Shown here in pieces: positions 13,165 to 21,403 of a stretch of 64,000 nt of DNA. Position numbers and translations under genes: made by a program. Origin of the DNA: Leuconostoc lactis (GTDB lineage: Bacteria; Bacillota; Bacilli; Lactobacillales; Lactobacillaceae). The first letter of the stretch is position 1; every line of letters starts with the position of its first letter. The notes below the pieces were generated by a model. It searched no databases. It saw nothing but the letters and a program-made list of their open reading frames with translations, and was not told where the DNA came from. Location: positions 186,001-250,000 of the forward strand of contig NZ_CP042420.1 in assembly GCF_007954625.1 (NCBI RefSeq), read 5' to 3'.

Positions 13165-13207
13165 TTTTACTAAATTACAAGCATATAGTATCATTATTTT
13201 ACTAAAA
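13165..13207. promoter_or_regulatory. Operator-like repeats upstream of aga
   Basis: TTTTACTAAA at 13165-13174 and TTTTACTAAAA at 13197-13207, 32 bases apart (about three helical turns). The second lies in the promoter spacer. The same 11-mer builds the palindrome in front of lacS, so both are likely targets of the LacI-type regulator encoded between them. Confidence 0.6.
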
Positions 13208-13213
13208 TGTAAA
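13185..13213 (-). promoter_or_regulatory. Promoter of aga-galK-galT-galM-lacZ
   Basis: On the minus strand TTTACA (13213-13208), a 17-base spacer, then TACTAT (13190-13185). The -35 overlaps the cre box and the spacer contains an operator copy, giving both catabolite and substrate control. Confidence 0.65.
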
Positions 13214-13221
13214 CGCTTACT
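13207..13221. promoter_or_regulatory. cre box (CcpA site) at the aga promoter
   Basis: ATGTAAACGCTTACT fits the cre consensus WTGNAANCGNWNNCW at every defined position. It overlaps the -35 of the aga promoter and the stop codon of the regulator gene. Confidence 0.75.
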
Positions 13222-14233
13222 TTTTCGTTGACGTGAGCGTTTCGCGGTAAATTAACCGACTAGGAATCGTTGTCCAAACTGCCCAATCCCGCTTATTTCG
13301 GGCCAATTCACAAGCTTGTACGAGCGCCTGTTGGCCTAATACTTCTGGTTTTAAGTCAACCGTTGTTAAAGCTGGTACCAAGTAGGCAGCCAATTCCAAA
13401 TTATCAAAACTGACAATATCAATGTCTTTGCCTGGTTCAAGGCCACGCATTTTCAACGCATTGATGGCACCAATGGCAATTGGATCTGAAGCAACCAAGA
13501 GTGCATCAATGTTTGGCTCGTCATCTAATAATGCCACCGCCCCATGACTACCTGTCTCAACATGCCATCCCCCTGTATAAATATAGGGTGTTAACTGATG
13601 GGCTGCAATCCATTGTTGATACGCAGTTTCTCGTACGTCTGACGCAATCCCTTTGGTAGTCCCATCCAACTCAAATAACTCATTCGTCCCACCAATAAAA
13701 CCAATATGACGGCGACCGGCAGTATAAAAATCATCCAGAATTTTCGCAGTGATATTGGCCATTTCCGGTTCAACCACATCAATATCATCATAATGTGCCT
13801 TGCTATCAACCAACACTAAGTGTGGATTCATTTGTTTAATCGTAAAAATGGCTTGTTGGGAAATATCCCCTAATATAATGATGGCATCATACGCCGCAAT
13901 CGTTTGTTGCTCAATCCCTTGCGCCATGCGAATAACATCATCAATCACGACCCCCATCTGTCGCGCATGTTTTTCAATACTTAGGTAAATTTGTCGCCAG
14001 TAGGCATCCGTTGCCTCACGCGCTTCCGAAAAAACCGTGATCACGGCCACATGACAGACCGCTTTCATCGATGCGGCTTTGCTACGTTTAACGTACTTTA
14101 ACTTGTTGGCAGTTTCTAATACCGCTTGCCGTGTCGCTGACGAAACGGACAAGGTCGCATCGTCATTTAAAATACGCGACACCGTACTCGACGAAACGCC
14201 GGCCGTCTCCGCAATTTGTTTTATAGTTACCAT
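13217..14233 (-). CDS. LacI/GalR-family transcriptional regulator of galactoside genes
   Basis: About 338 residues. The N-terminal helix-turn-helix TIKQIAETAGVSSSTVSRILN is classical LacI/GalR; the rest is a periplasmic-binding-protein-like sugar-sensing domain (GFIGGTNELFELDGTTKGI, LLVASDPIAIGAINAL, IVSFDNLELA). ATG 14233 was chosen because GGAGAA lies before it and the protein then begins with the normal MVTIKQIAE. It stands between the divergent aga operon and lacS, both carrying TTTTAnTAAAA sites, so it probably represses both; it could be called galR, but the true inducer (galactose, lactose or alpha-galactoside) is not visible. Confidence 0.9.
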   Translation of the reverse strand: MVTIKQIAETAGVSSSTVSRILNDDATLSVSSATRQAVLETANKLKYVKRSKAASMKAVCHVAVITVFSEAREATDAYWRQIYLSIEKHARQMGVVIDDVIRMAQGIEQQTIAAYDAIIILGDISQQAIFTIKQMNPHLVLVDSKAHYDDIDVVEPEMANITAKILDDFYTAGRRHIGFIGGTNELFELDGTTKGIASDVRETAYQQWIAAHQLTPYIYTGGWHVETGSHGAVALLDDEPNIDALLVASDPIAIGAINALKMRGLEPGKDIDIVSFDNLELAAYLVPALTTVDLKPEVLGQQALVQACELARNKRDWAVWTTIPSRLIYRETLTSTKK

Positions 14234-14312
14234 ACGCGTTCTCCACTGTGTGCATCGCTGCACGAAAATATCGTTATCATCTATTCTACTACAAAAAATT
14301 ATTACTACTATA

Positions 14313-14334
14313 TTTTACTAAAATTTTAGTAAAA
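14313..14334. promoter_or_regulatory. Perfect 22-bp palindromic operator, lacS/regulator divergent region
   Basis: TTTTACTAAAA immediately followed by its reverse complement TTTTAGTAAAA. It sits just upstream of the lacS -35 and between the divergent regulator and lacS genes. Confidence 0.7.
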
Positions 14335-14337
14335 GTC

Positions 14338-14366
14338 TTGTCTTTTGATTTGAAAGCGCTTACAAT
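14338..14366 (+). promoter_or_regulatory. lacS promoter
   Basis: TTGTCT (14338-14343), 17-base spacer, TACAAT (14361-14366). The cre box covers the spacer end and the -10. Confidence 0.65.
14350..14364. promoter_or_regulatory. cre box at the lacS promoter
   Basis: TTGAAAGCGCTTACA is a full match to the cre consensus, overlapping the lacS -10, as expected for CcpA repression in the presence of glucose. Confidence 0.8.
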
Positions 14367-14402
14367 GTTTGTGTTAGCTGATATTAAAAAGGAGAACGAG
14401 CT

Positions 14403-16316
14403 ATGCCTTCTAACAAACATACTATGTCATCACGTCTATCTTATGCCTTTGGTGCATTTGGTAACGATGTCTTCTTTGCGACATTATCGACGTACTTCAT
14501 CATGTTCGTCACGACACATTTGTTTAACACCGGTAATTCCGCTGAAAATGACCGGATGATTAGTTATATCACCCTGATTATTTTCGTCCTGCGTTTCGTG
14601 GAATTAATTATTGATCCATTTATTGGTAATGCGATTGATAATACTGTGACGCGTTGGGGAAAGTTTAAACCCTGGGTCGTCGTCGGTGGTACCATCGGTT
14701 CCATTGCCCTCATCATTTTGTTTACAAATATGGGCGGTATCAATAAGAGCAATCCGGTTTTGTACCTCTTGCTCTTTGGCTTCGTGTATATCACAATGGA
14801 TATCTTCTACTCATTTAAGGATATCGGCTTCTGGTCAATGATTCCCGCATTGACCTTGAATTCACGTGAACGTGAAAAAACGGCAACACTTGCCCGTATC
14901 GGCTCAACTATCGGCGGTAACTTGGTCGGCGTTGTGGTGATGCCACTGGTACTGTTCTTTTCGATGAAAAGCAATGGCGGTACTGGTGACTCAAGAGGTT
15001 GGTTCTGGTTTGCTGTGATTGTTGCAACTGTTGCTTGGATCAGTTCAATTGTTGTTGGTCTGGGTACCAAAGAAATCGATTCAACCTTACGTCAAAATAA
15101 AGAACGTACCACATTCAAGCAGGTCTTTCATATTTTGACGCACAATGATCAGTTGATGTGGATTGCTTTAGCATATGGACTCTATACAACGGGTGTTACC
15201 CTTGTCAATTCGTTAGAACTCTACTATTTCACGTTTATCCTCGGTAACTCTAGTGCCTTCTCAATCTTAGCCGGCTTAAATATTTTAACTGGCTTGGTGG
15301 CTGTTGCCCTATTCCCAACCCTGTCTGATAAACTGAATCGCCGTAAGCTATTCTTCTGGTGTATCGCCATCATGCTTTCCGGCATCATCCTATTTTCCTT
15401 TGCTGGCGGCTCACTAACCCTTGTATTGATTGCGGCGGAATTGTTTGCTTTGCCACAACCCCTCGTTTTCTTGGTTATCTTGATGCTCATTTCTGATTCT
15501 GTTGAATATGGTCAATTGAAACTCAACCATCGAGATGAATCTTTGACGCTTTCAGTTCGACCTTTATTAGATAAATTAGCCGGTGCGATTTCAAACGGTG
15601 CGGTTGGTTTGACTGCGGTGGCTGCCGGTATGACGACTGGTGCAACTGCCAGCTCTATCACCCCTTCTGGCCAACTCACGTTTAAAATCATTATGTTTGG
15701 CCTACCATTTATCATTGTTTCAATTGGTGCATTCGTCTTTTATCGCCGTGTCACGTTAACGGAAGACAAACATGCCGAAATTGTTGATCAACTTGAAAAG
15801 ACTTGGGGCCAAAAGTTTGAAAATAGTCAGTCAGATCTCACTGATTTGAATCAAACACATACACAATACTATGCGCCAATTGCTGGTACGTTAGAACCTT
15901 TGGCAACCGTCTCGGATCCTGCCTTTGCTTCGGGTGCGCTTGGTGAAGGATTTGCCATTAAGCCAACCGATGGCCGCGTTTATGCGCCATTTGATGGCGT
16001 GATTCGTTCAACCTTCTCAACGCGTCATGCGGTCGGTATTGAATCTGATTCAGGTGTTGTGACGTTAATCCATATTGGTGTTAACACCGTATCCATGCAA
16101 GGTACCGGATTCATTACTTACTTTGATAAAGGCCAGCGCGTGAAGAGGGGTGACTTACTCATCGAATTCTGGGACAAAGCGATTCAGGATGCACAGCTTG
16201 ATGACACGGTGATGGTAACGATCACTAATGCCAACGCCTTACCACAATTAACCTTTAAAAAGGCCTTTGGGTCACAAGTTTCCAAAAACGATATCTTATT
16301 AGAATTTAATGATTAA
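14403..16316 (+). CDS. lacS: Lactose/galactoside permease with EIIA-like domain
   Basis: 637 residues, the size of LacS of Streptococcus thermophilus. Residues 1 to about 455 are a twelve-helix GPH (glycoside-pentoside-hexuronide:cation) symporter. After a linker, a glucose-type EIIA domain (about 500-637) contains FAIKPTDGRVYAPFDG and VTLIHIGVNTVSMQG, whose His557 is the expected phosphorylation site. In the family this domain is phosphorylated by HPr and tunes uptake or galactose exchange. Ribosome site AAAGGAG precedes the ATG. It is transcribed divergently from the galactoside operon under the same operator and cre type, supplying its substrate. Confidence 0.96.
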   Translation: MPSNKHTMSSRLSYAFGAFGNDVFFATLSTYFIMFVTTHLFNTGNSAENDRMISYITLIIFVLRFVELIIDPFIGNAIDNTVTRWGKFKPWVVVGGTIGSIALIILFTNMGGINKSNPVLYLLLFGFVYITMDIFYSFKDIGFWSMIPALTLNSREREKTATLARIGSTIGGNLVGVVVMPLVLFFSMKSNGGTGDSRGWFWFAVIVATVAWISSIVVGLGTKEIDSTLRQNKERTTFKQVFHILTHNDQLMWIALAYGLYTTGVTLVNSLELYYFTFILGNSSAFSILAGLNILTGLVAVALFPTLSDKLNRRKLFFWCIAIMLSGIILFSFAGGSLTLVLIAAELFALPQPLVFLVILMLISDSVEYGQLKLNHRDESLTLSVRPLLDKLAGAISNGAVGLTAVAAGMTTGATASSITPSGQLTFKIIMFGLPFIIVSIGAFVFYRRVTLTEDKHAEIVDQLEKTWGQKFENSQSDLTDLNQTHTQYYAPIAGTLEPLATVSDPAFASGALGEGFAIKPTDGRVYAPFDGVIRSTFSTRHAVGIESDSGVVTLIHIGVNTVSMQGTGFITYFDKGQRVKRGDLLIEFWDKAIQDAQLDDTVMVTITNANALPQLTFKKAFGSQVSKNDILLEFND

Positions 16317-16323
16317 CGCAATC

Positions 16324-16372
16324 AAAAACGCGTAGTTGATACAGTGACAAACTGTACCAACTACGCGTTTTT
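16324..16372. terminator. Terminator between lacS and the SMR gene
   Basis: AAAACGCGTAGTTG pairs with CAACTACGCGTTTT, plus an inner CAGT/ACTG stem; usable from both convergent genes. Confidence 0.85.
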
Positions 16373-16377
16373 ATATT

Positions 16378-16698
16378 TTATTCACCAGCCGTTATTTTTA
16401 TCCCAATAATGGCAACAATGAGTAGCCCAATAAAAAACCAGGTCACTGGCGGGAATTGATCCCGAAACAGCACAACCCCCATCACAACAGACCCCACGGC
16501 ACCAATTCCTGTCCAAATTGGATAGGCTAAACTAAAGGGCAGTTGTTTCACGGCTTGGATTAAAAACGCCATGCTGGCAATAAGCCCAATAATTGTCACA
16601 ATTACCCAGCCAACTTTCGTGAAGCCTTGACTTAATTTCATCGTCGTCGCCCACAAAATTTCTGATAAGCCGGCTAACAATAGATATACCCATGACAT
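16378..16698 (-). CDS. Small multidrug resistance family exporter, Gdx/SugE-like
   Basis: 106 residues, four predicted membrane helices, the SMR size. The essential membrane glutamate is in LLAGLSEILWATTMK (Glu13). The opening MSW...AGL.E..WA...K...GF and the YPIWTGIGAVGSVVMG segment resemble the SugE/Gdx branch (guanidinium exporters) more than EmrE/QacC. No guanidine riboswitch was recognised in the 130 bases upstream. Ribosome site GGAG precedes the ATG. Guanidinium specificity is inference; a quaternary-ammonium exporter remains possible. Monocistronic, ended by the shared terminator with lacS. Confidence 0.85.
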   Translation of the reverse strand: MSWVYLLLAGLSEILWATTMKLSQGFTKVGWVIVTIIGLIASMAFLIQAVKQLPFSLAYPIWTGIGAVGSVVMGVVLFRDQFPPVTWFFIGLLIVAIIGIKITAGE

Positions 16699-16824
16699 AT
16701 TTTTATCTCCTCAATCATGCTGCACTTGGATTAGTCGACAATTTATAACTGACTTAGCCAACGTTATATCCTAACTGTCAGTCTACCATGGTTATCTAAC
16801 CGAGACAATATTTCCGCCACATAG

Positions 16825-16853
16825 CAAAAACGTCTGGTACTAGTCCAAACGTT
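16825..16853 (-). terminator. Terminator of the GNAT gene
   Basis: On the minus strand AACGTTTGG pairs with CCAGACGTT (one G-U) and is followed by T residues, just after the stop at 16860. Confidence 0.75.
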
Positions 16854-16859
16854 AAAAAT

Positions 16860-17354
16860 TCAGGCATGATGCAATATCTTTTCCATATTGTACCATTGCT
16901 CACCGGCATGAGTAGATTGTGATGGGCCGAGATTAGTAAAGCCGTTTTTTTCATAGAAAGGAATACGATCAGCCAAACACGTTAAAGCGATGGTTTCACG
17001 CCCAGCTGCTTGCGCCCGCGTTGTTAATTGTGACAATAATTGACTTCCTAAACCAAGACCACGGGCAGCTTGGTGAACTGCGACCGTTAGTACGGTCTGA
17101 TAGCCTCCTTGGGCAATATTTTTCGGATTTTCTTCATACATCCAGTCTTCAACAAAACGTTGATTGACTGCTGGTCCACAAATAAAACCGAGAACATCTG
17201 CCTGTTCATCTTCAGCCACAATAAATGTTTCTGGGAAATTAGCAATTCTATCAAGATATTGGTCTCTCGTTCCCGCCTCATCTTGGTTAAAGCCTTGATT
17301 TTCAATTGTCAAAATCATCTCAATATCTTCGTGTGTCGCATTTCTAAACTGCAT
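16860..17354 (-). CDS. GNAT-family N-acetyltransferase
   Basis: About 164 residues with the standard GNAT fold: MQFRNATHEDIEMI start strand, a VLGFICGPA strand, and the acetyl-CoA loop GLGLGSQLL in TVAVHQAARGLGLGSQLLSQL, followed by FYEKNGFTNLG. It resembles arylalkylamine-type (AANAT-like) acetyltransferases, but the substrate cannot be told. ATG 17354 was preferred to an in-frame TTG at 17381 because the protein then starts at the first family strand, although the ribosome site (AGG) is weak. Single gene with its own terminator. Confidence 0.85.
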   Translation of the reverse strand: MQFRNATHEDIEMILTIENQGFNQDEAGTRDQYLDRIANFPETFIVAEDEQADVLGFICGPAVNQRFVEDWMYEENPKNIAQGGYQTVLTVAVHQAARGLGLGSQLLSQLTTRAQAAGRETIALTCLADRIPFYEKNGFTNLGPSQSTHAGEQWYNMEKILHHA

Positions 17355-17453
17355 ATGTGAACAACCTATTCGCCCTTTCAATTACGATTATTATAGCAAA
17401 CTAGATACTTTTTGTATGCCCTATCATGGATTAAGAACAGTATGTGACACATG

Positions 17454-18077
17454 TTAAACATCAATCATCACATCCCCCCACTGGATAACTAAAGGATCAT
17501 GGGTGGCAACAATCATGATGGTCTGGTCATTAATCAAACGATCAAGTACCTGATATAAAATTGCTGTCGCAGTATCGTAATCTAATGCAGCTGTTGGCTC
17601 ATCAATCAAAATAATGCGTGGTTTCTTTAGTATTAAGCGGGCTATTGCAACACGTTGTTGCTCACCACCAGATAATTCATAGATATGCTTTTTCAAATAG
17701 TTTTTAGATAAGTCCACAGCTTCTAATGCCTGTCTCATCTCTTGCGTATCTTGCTTTTGAATACGATGTCGAAAAACAAGCGCCAAATTATCAAAAACTG
17801 TTTGATCTTCTAACAACGCATAATTTTGAAATAGGTAGCCCAAATAGTCTCGATAATACTGACTTTTTTTGATTGTTTTCAGATTACCATCATCATACGT
17901 TATGATGCCATGATAATCGTCATCAAAACGTGCAATCATATTCAAAATTGTTGATTTCCCCGCTCCAGAGCGCCCGCGTAAAATATATTTCATACCAGGT
18001 TGAAACACAACTGATAAATTATCAATAATTTGATGTTTGCCAAACCGCTTACTCACATTTTTCAAAACTAGCGTCAT
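17454..18077 (-). CDS. ABC transporter ATPase, bacteriocin-export/immunity type
   Basis: 207 residues, a minimal ABC ATPase. Walker A GRSGAGKST (about 34-42), Q-loop LFQNYALLEDQTV, signature LSGGEQQRVAIARL, Walker B RIILIDEPTAALD and the H-loop ATHDP are all present. The partner gene upstream overlaps it by four bases (ATGA) and encodes a DUF1430-like large permease; this pairing is usual in loci for lactococcin-972-type bacteriocins. Ribosome site AGGGAG precedes the ATG. Whether it exports a peptide or gives immunity is not decided by the sequence. Confidence 0.88.
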   Translation of the reverse strand: MTLVLKNVSKRFGKHQIIDNLSVVFQPGMKYILRGRSGAGKSTILNMIARFDDDYHGIITYDDGNLKTIKKSQYYRDYLGYLFQNYALLEDQTVFDNLALVFRHRIQKQDTQEMRQALEAVDLSKNYLKKHIYELSGGEQQRVAIARLILKKPRIILIDEPTAALDYDTATAILYQVLDRLINDQTIMIVATHDPLVIQWGDVMIDV

Positions 18078-20080
18078 AACTCTCCCTTAAGTATTAAATA
18101 ACTTTGCCTTTCATTCACCATAATGCGGTACGTGAAAAACAATAACAGACAACTCATGACAAAAACAACGGTTATCAAGACGCTAGGCTTTGAAGTTGCG
18201 TACAGGATGCCTGGTAACAACGCACACGATAGCATGAGATAAATGTGACGATACCGATTAATAAATGATATGCCATAAACTTGTTTCACAAATAATGAAC
18301 GACGATACGCCATAAATATGATGCAAATCGTAAACAAACCACACAATAGCACTACTAAAATTGCCAGTATCAAACTACCCAATAAGACATTTTTACGCAG
18401 TAAGTAGGTTTGTTTCAAGGTTGCCCGCAGTTTGTTCGTACTACTAACGTCTTGAATATTCGGCCCTAAAACCGTCATAACTTGGTTCTTATTTTCCTCA
18501 GAAGCCAAGTTAACCATCACGTTGCGTTGTGACAACCATGACAACAAATTCTGCACAATCAGTTGACTTGGTTTTTCTCTCGCAACTGTCTCACTGTTAT
18601 CTAAATGCGCTAATGCATCACGCTGTACAGCATGAAAATTTATCACCAGTATATGTTTTGGTTTTTGGTAGGCAAATGACTGCTCCTGCGTCGCATTAAG
18701 AAAAACATAGGTTGACGTCGGTTGCATTTTCTTGATCACGATATTTTCGGCGTCAATGCCATTCGGTATTGCATAATTTTGCTGTATTTGTGTTGTCGAT
18801 AAATTTTCTGTCGTCAATAACGTTACGGGTGCATGAAAATCATCTGCTGTTAACTGTCTTCCGGTAACTGATCGTACCTGTTGATACTTAAAATAAGTGG
18901 GATTTACATAAATATCACGTGCGTAAGGTTGGTCGCGTCCCAAGGTTATTTTTGGTCCTTGGAATGGTGCAAACATGCTCATTAACAGTTGTGATTCATC
19001 TATCTGATTCAGCAATAAGTGACTCGTTTTTATCTGCACATCATCTTGTTTGGACATTGTGTGCATGGTTAAAACTGAAAAATGAGCTATTTGCTCCCAC
19101 TTTTGTTGCCCTTGTCGCATTAAATTAATTTGTCGATTCTCTTTTTGCGCCAAATCTAATGTTGTCACAAAATTCATAAATGTGAGTGCCAAAATGATAC
19201 AAGATACGATTGGGATCAAGATTTGCTTCCCACGTCCTTTCAGAACCGCTACGAGTTGCCCACGATTGAACAAAATCGTTAAGATAAGCGTACTAACAGC
19301 AACAGCACCAAAAAATAGTAACAATATCACGTTAACGATGATTAATTCATAAGTAAGCATCTCCGGTAACAACAACCATAAAACACCAACAACAATAGGC
19401 AACCCAACGAGATAAGTATAAACATAGACTTTTATGTTAGACCACCAAATCGTCAATACGGTAATCCCTTTGGTTTGTCCCTTTAAAAGTTGTTGTATCA
19501 CAAATTGCCGTCGTTGTTTAAAAATAATGAAACTATTCAGTATCACAATGACTAAGAGTATCATCACTAACAAGACATCTAGTCGTGAAACAGCCAATTG
19601 TCCTGTGAGATCTGCTACCACTGCTGACAAAGCTGTTGGATTATACACCATAAATTGAATATTGTTTTTAGACAAAAATGCCAAAAATGCTTGATGGTTA
19701 CCTTTTCCAAACACACCGTAATCAGACAACACATCGCGATCTGCAATATTTTTTCGAGTTTCAATACTACCGACTGGTATCCCAATCATGTGTTGTTTTT
19801 GATGCCCAAGTATATAACTTTTCGGGATGATTTTGCCATCAATTTTCGGATATACACGTTTAATAATCACTAAATCATGGGTATCTGCATACGCGGCAAT
19901 CGCTTGATTCAACGTGGCAGTGCGTAAATCACTACTATTATTCACAATTGAAATATTTGTCGGTGTGCCAAAATAGGCTGCGTCTTTCGCATACAACATG
20001 GCGGCCGTCACAGATATCACACTAACGAGGAAAATAAAGATAATATAAACACTATTTCTTAATTGACGTAAACGTTTCAT
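18074..20080 (-). CDS. Bacteriocin-associated ABC permease (DUF1430-like membrane protein)
   Basis: 668 residues. An N-terminal membrane helix, a large extracellular loop, three to four helices around 170-290 (including a FIIFKQRRQFVIQQLLKGQTK motif that resembles the FtsX/MacB-like coupling helix), a second extracellular domain, and four helices at the C-terminus. This layout matches the bacteriocin-associated integral membrane proteins encoded next to lactococcin-972-like genes. Its ATG overlaps the TGA of a 16-codon ORF upstream, and its own stop overlaps the ATPase start, so the three are coupled. No bacteriocin precursor is present in the window. Confidence 0.8.
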   Translation of the reverse strand: MKRLRQLRNSVYIIFIFLVSVISVTAAMLYAKDAAYFGTPTNISIVNNSSDLRTATLNQAIAAYADTHDLVIIKRVYPKIDGKIIPKSYILGHQKQHMIGIPVGSIETRKNIADRDVLSDYGVFGKGNHQAFLAFLSKNNIQFMVYNPTALSAVVADLTGQLAVSRLDVLLVMILLVIVILNSFIIFKQRRQFVIQQLLKGQTKGITVLTIWWSNIKVYVYTYLVGLPIVVGVLWLLLPEMLTYELIIVNVILLLFFGAVAVSTLILTILFNRGQLVAVLKGRGKQILIPIVSCIILALTFMNFVTTLDLAQKENRQINLMRQGQQKWEQIAHFSVLTMHTMSKQDDVQIKTSHLLLNQIDESQLLMSMFAPFQGPKITLGRDQPYARDIYVNPTYFKYQQVRSVTGRQLTADDFHAPVTLLTTENLSTTQIQQNYAIPNGIDAENIVIKKMQPTSTYVFLNATQEQSFAYQKPKHILVINFHAVQRDALAHLDNSETVAREKPSQLIVQNLLSWLSQRNVMVNLASEENKNQVMTVLGPNIQDVSSTNKLRATLKQTYLLRKNVLLGSLILAILVVLLCGLFTICIIFMAYRRSLFVKQVYGISFINRYRHIYLMLSCALLPGILYATSKPSVLITVVFVMSCLLLFFTYRIMVNERQSYLILKGEL

Positions 20081-20127
20081 CCGCGCTTAACCACATCAAC
20101 TAGCACAACCTTTTTAAACTTATTCAT
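20077..20127 (-). CDS. 16-codon leader ORF, possible remnant of a bacteriocin precursor
   Basis: ATG at 20127 has a good ribosome site (AGAGGTG, 7-8 bases) and encodes MNKFKKVVLVDVVKRG; its TGA overlaps the permease ATG. The first ten residues look like the start of a secretion signal peptide, as precursors in front of this permease family usually have, but there is no hydrophobic core or mature peptide. It may be the left end of a deleted bacteriocin gene or simply a leader that couples translation. A TTGACA hexamer lies upstream on the minus strand (20210-20205). Confidence 0.4.
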   Translation of the reverse strand: MNKFKKVVLVDVVKRG

Positions 20128-20308
20128 TAAAGTAACACCTCTTCTATCTAACGGTGTTTGTTAACAACCGTTATCAACATGATAAACAATACCGTGTCGT
20201 TTTTTGTCAATAATATCTTCAATTTAATCCTTGAAATTATTTATTGACATTGTAATAAATAAATGTTATGTATTTTTATCACCACTGGCTGTTTCTCTTC
20301 GCGCCGTA

Positions 20309-20317
20309 TGCTATACT
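20309..20317 (+). promoter_or_regulatory. Extended -10 of the PAT-like acetyltransferase gene
   Basis: TGCTATACT, an extended -10, lies 30 bases before the start codon with a GGAG ribosome site between. Confidence 0.5.
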
Positions 20318-20346
20318 GTGAACATTAATCAAACGGAGTGTATGTG

Positions 20347-20892
20347 ATGATCATTCGAATTGCCACCAAAAATGATGCCCAACAGTTACTTGATATTTAT
20401 GCCCCTTACGTATTGGATAGTACCTTTACTTTTGAGTATGATATCCCCAGCCTGCAAACCTTTGAACAGCGCATCACGACAACACTACAGACTCACCCCT
20501 ATCTTGTTGCTGAAGATAATAACAAGATTTTAGGTTATGCCTATGCGCACCCCTTAAACGAACGCGAAGCTTATCAATGGACAGCTGAACTGAGCGTCTA
20601 TGTGAGTGCCGAAGCAAAAGGTCGTGGGGTTGGCAAGCAGCTTTATCAGGCACTGGAACAACACCTGAAGCAGCAAAATATTATCCAAACTATCGCTGTC
20701 ATTACTGCTGAAAATACACGTAGTATTGCTTTTCATGAACATTTTGGGTATCACCAAGTGGGCCAACTAACACAAGTTGGTTTTAAACATGGTAAATGGC
20801 TTGATGTTGCCTGGTTACAAAAATCCTTAGCAACACCAACCGATACGCCCGCACCGTTTATACCTTTTTCACAATTAACGTCTCGTGCTTAA
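20347..20892 (+). CDS. GNAT acetyltransferase, phosphinothricin-acetyltransferase-like
   Basis: 181 residues. The order IRIATKNDAQQLLDIYAPYVLDSTFTFEY, LGYAYAHPLNEREAYQWTAELSVYV, RGVGKQLYQAL (acetyl-CoA loop) and AVITAENTRSIAFHEHFGYHQVG is characteristic of the PAT/YncA (methionine sulfone/sulfoximine and phosphinothricin acetyltransferase) branch. ATG 20347 was chosen over an upstream in-frame GTG because GGAG is 8 bases before it. Monocistronic, with a strong terminator after it. Natural substrate unknown; relatives act on amino-acid analogues. Confidence 0.85.
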   Translation: MIIRIATKNDAQQLLDIYAPYVLDSTFTFEYDIPSLQTFEQRITTTLQTHPYLVAEDNNKILGYAYAHPLNEREAYQWTAELSVYVSAEAKGRGVGKQLYQALEQHLKQQNIIQTIAVITAENTRSIAFHEHFGYHQVGQLTQVGFKHGKWLDVAWLQKSLATPTDTPAPFIPFSQLTSRA

Positions 20893-20894
20893 AC

Positions 20895-20933
20895 AAAAAG
20901 CCCAACAGGCTAAACTGCCTGTTGGGCTTTTTT
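20895..20933. terminator. Bidirectional terminator
   Basis: AAAAAGCCCAACAGGC pairs with GCCTGTTGGGCTTTTT; it lies between the convergent acetyltransferase and csbD-like genes. Confidence 0.9.
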
Positions 20934-20937
20934 AAAT

Positions 20938-21168
20938 TTATTGATCAATTTCTTTTTCGCTATCGGCTTTGTAGTCATCGGCTGCTTCTTTAACAGCATC
21001 CTTAACGTCTTCTTTAACATCTGACACGGCATCTTTCACCTTGCCAAGTACGCCTTGGGCTTTACCCTCTGCTTCACGTACCTTATCTCCGGTAAGCTTA
21101 CCTTCTACTTCTTTCACCTTACCAACAACTTGGTCCTTGGCGCTATCAAACTTTTCTTCAACTGACAT
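20938..21168 (-). CDS. CsbD-family stress protein
   Basis: 76 residues from ATG 21168 (an ATG two codons upstream is also possible). The composition is Lys/Glu/Asp/Ala-rich with the CsbD pattern EEKFDSAKDQVVGKVKEVEGKLTGD and repeats of KVKDAVSDVKEDVKDAVKEA; it is soluble and helical with no membrane segment. CsbD proteins accumulate in general stress or stationary phase in many bacteria; no biochemical role is established. Ribosome site AAGGAG is optimally spaced (9 bases) from the second ATG. Terminates against the acetyltransferase gene. Confidence 0.9.
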   Translation of the reverse strand: MSVEEKFDSAKDQVVGKVKEVEGKLTGDKVREAEGKAQGVLGKVKDAVSDVKEDVKDAVKEAADDYKADSEKEIDQ

Positions 21169-21403
21169 GAACATGTTCTCCTTGAGTTTTATTTGATGGT
21201 ACCCCTCTATTTTATCATAAATTTGCCATTTATAAAAATTGCGGGCCTAATCGCTATGATCAAACGGTTATGTTGTCTTTAATCATGCTCAAACTAAAAT
21301 AGATATACAATTTTCAGCAAATATCTTATAATAATTCTTATAAATGTTCCTTAAAAAAGGACCATTCAACAGATTGTTATTTTTCGGGAGAATTTAGGAG
21401 AAT

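Noticed and set aside
16699..16824. Guanidine riboswitch before the SMR gene
   Set aside because: Neither the ykkC core nor the paired ACGR loops of the mini-ykkC type could be found.
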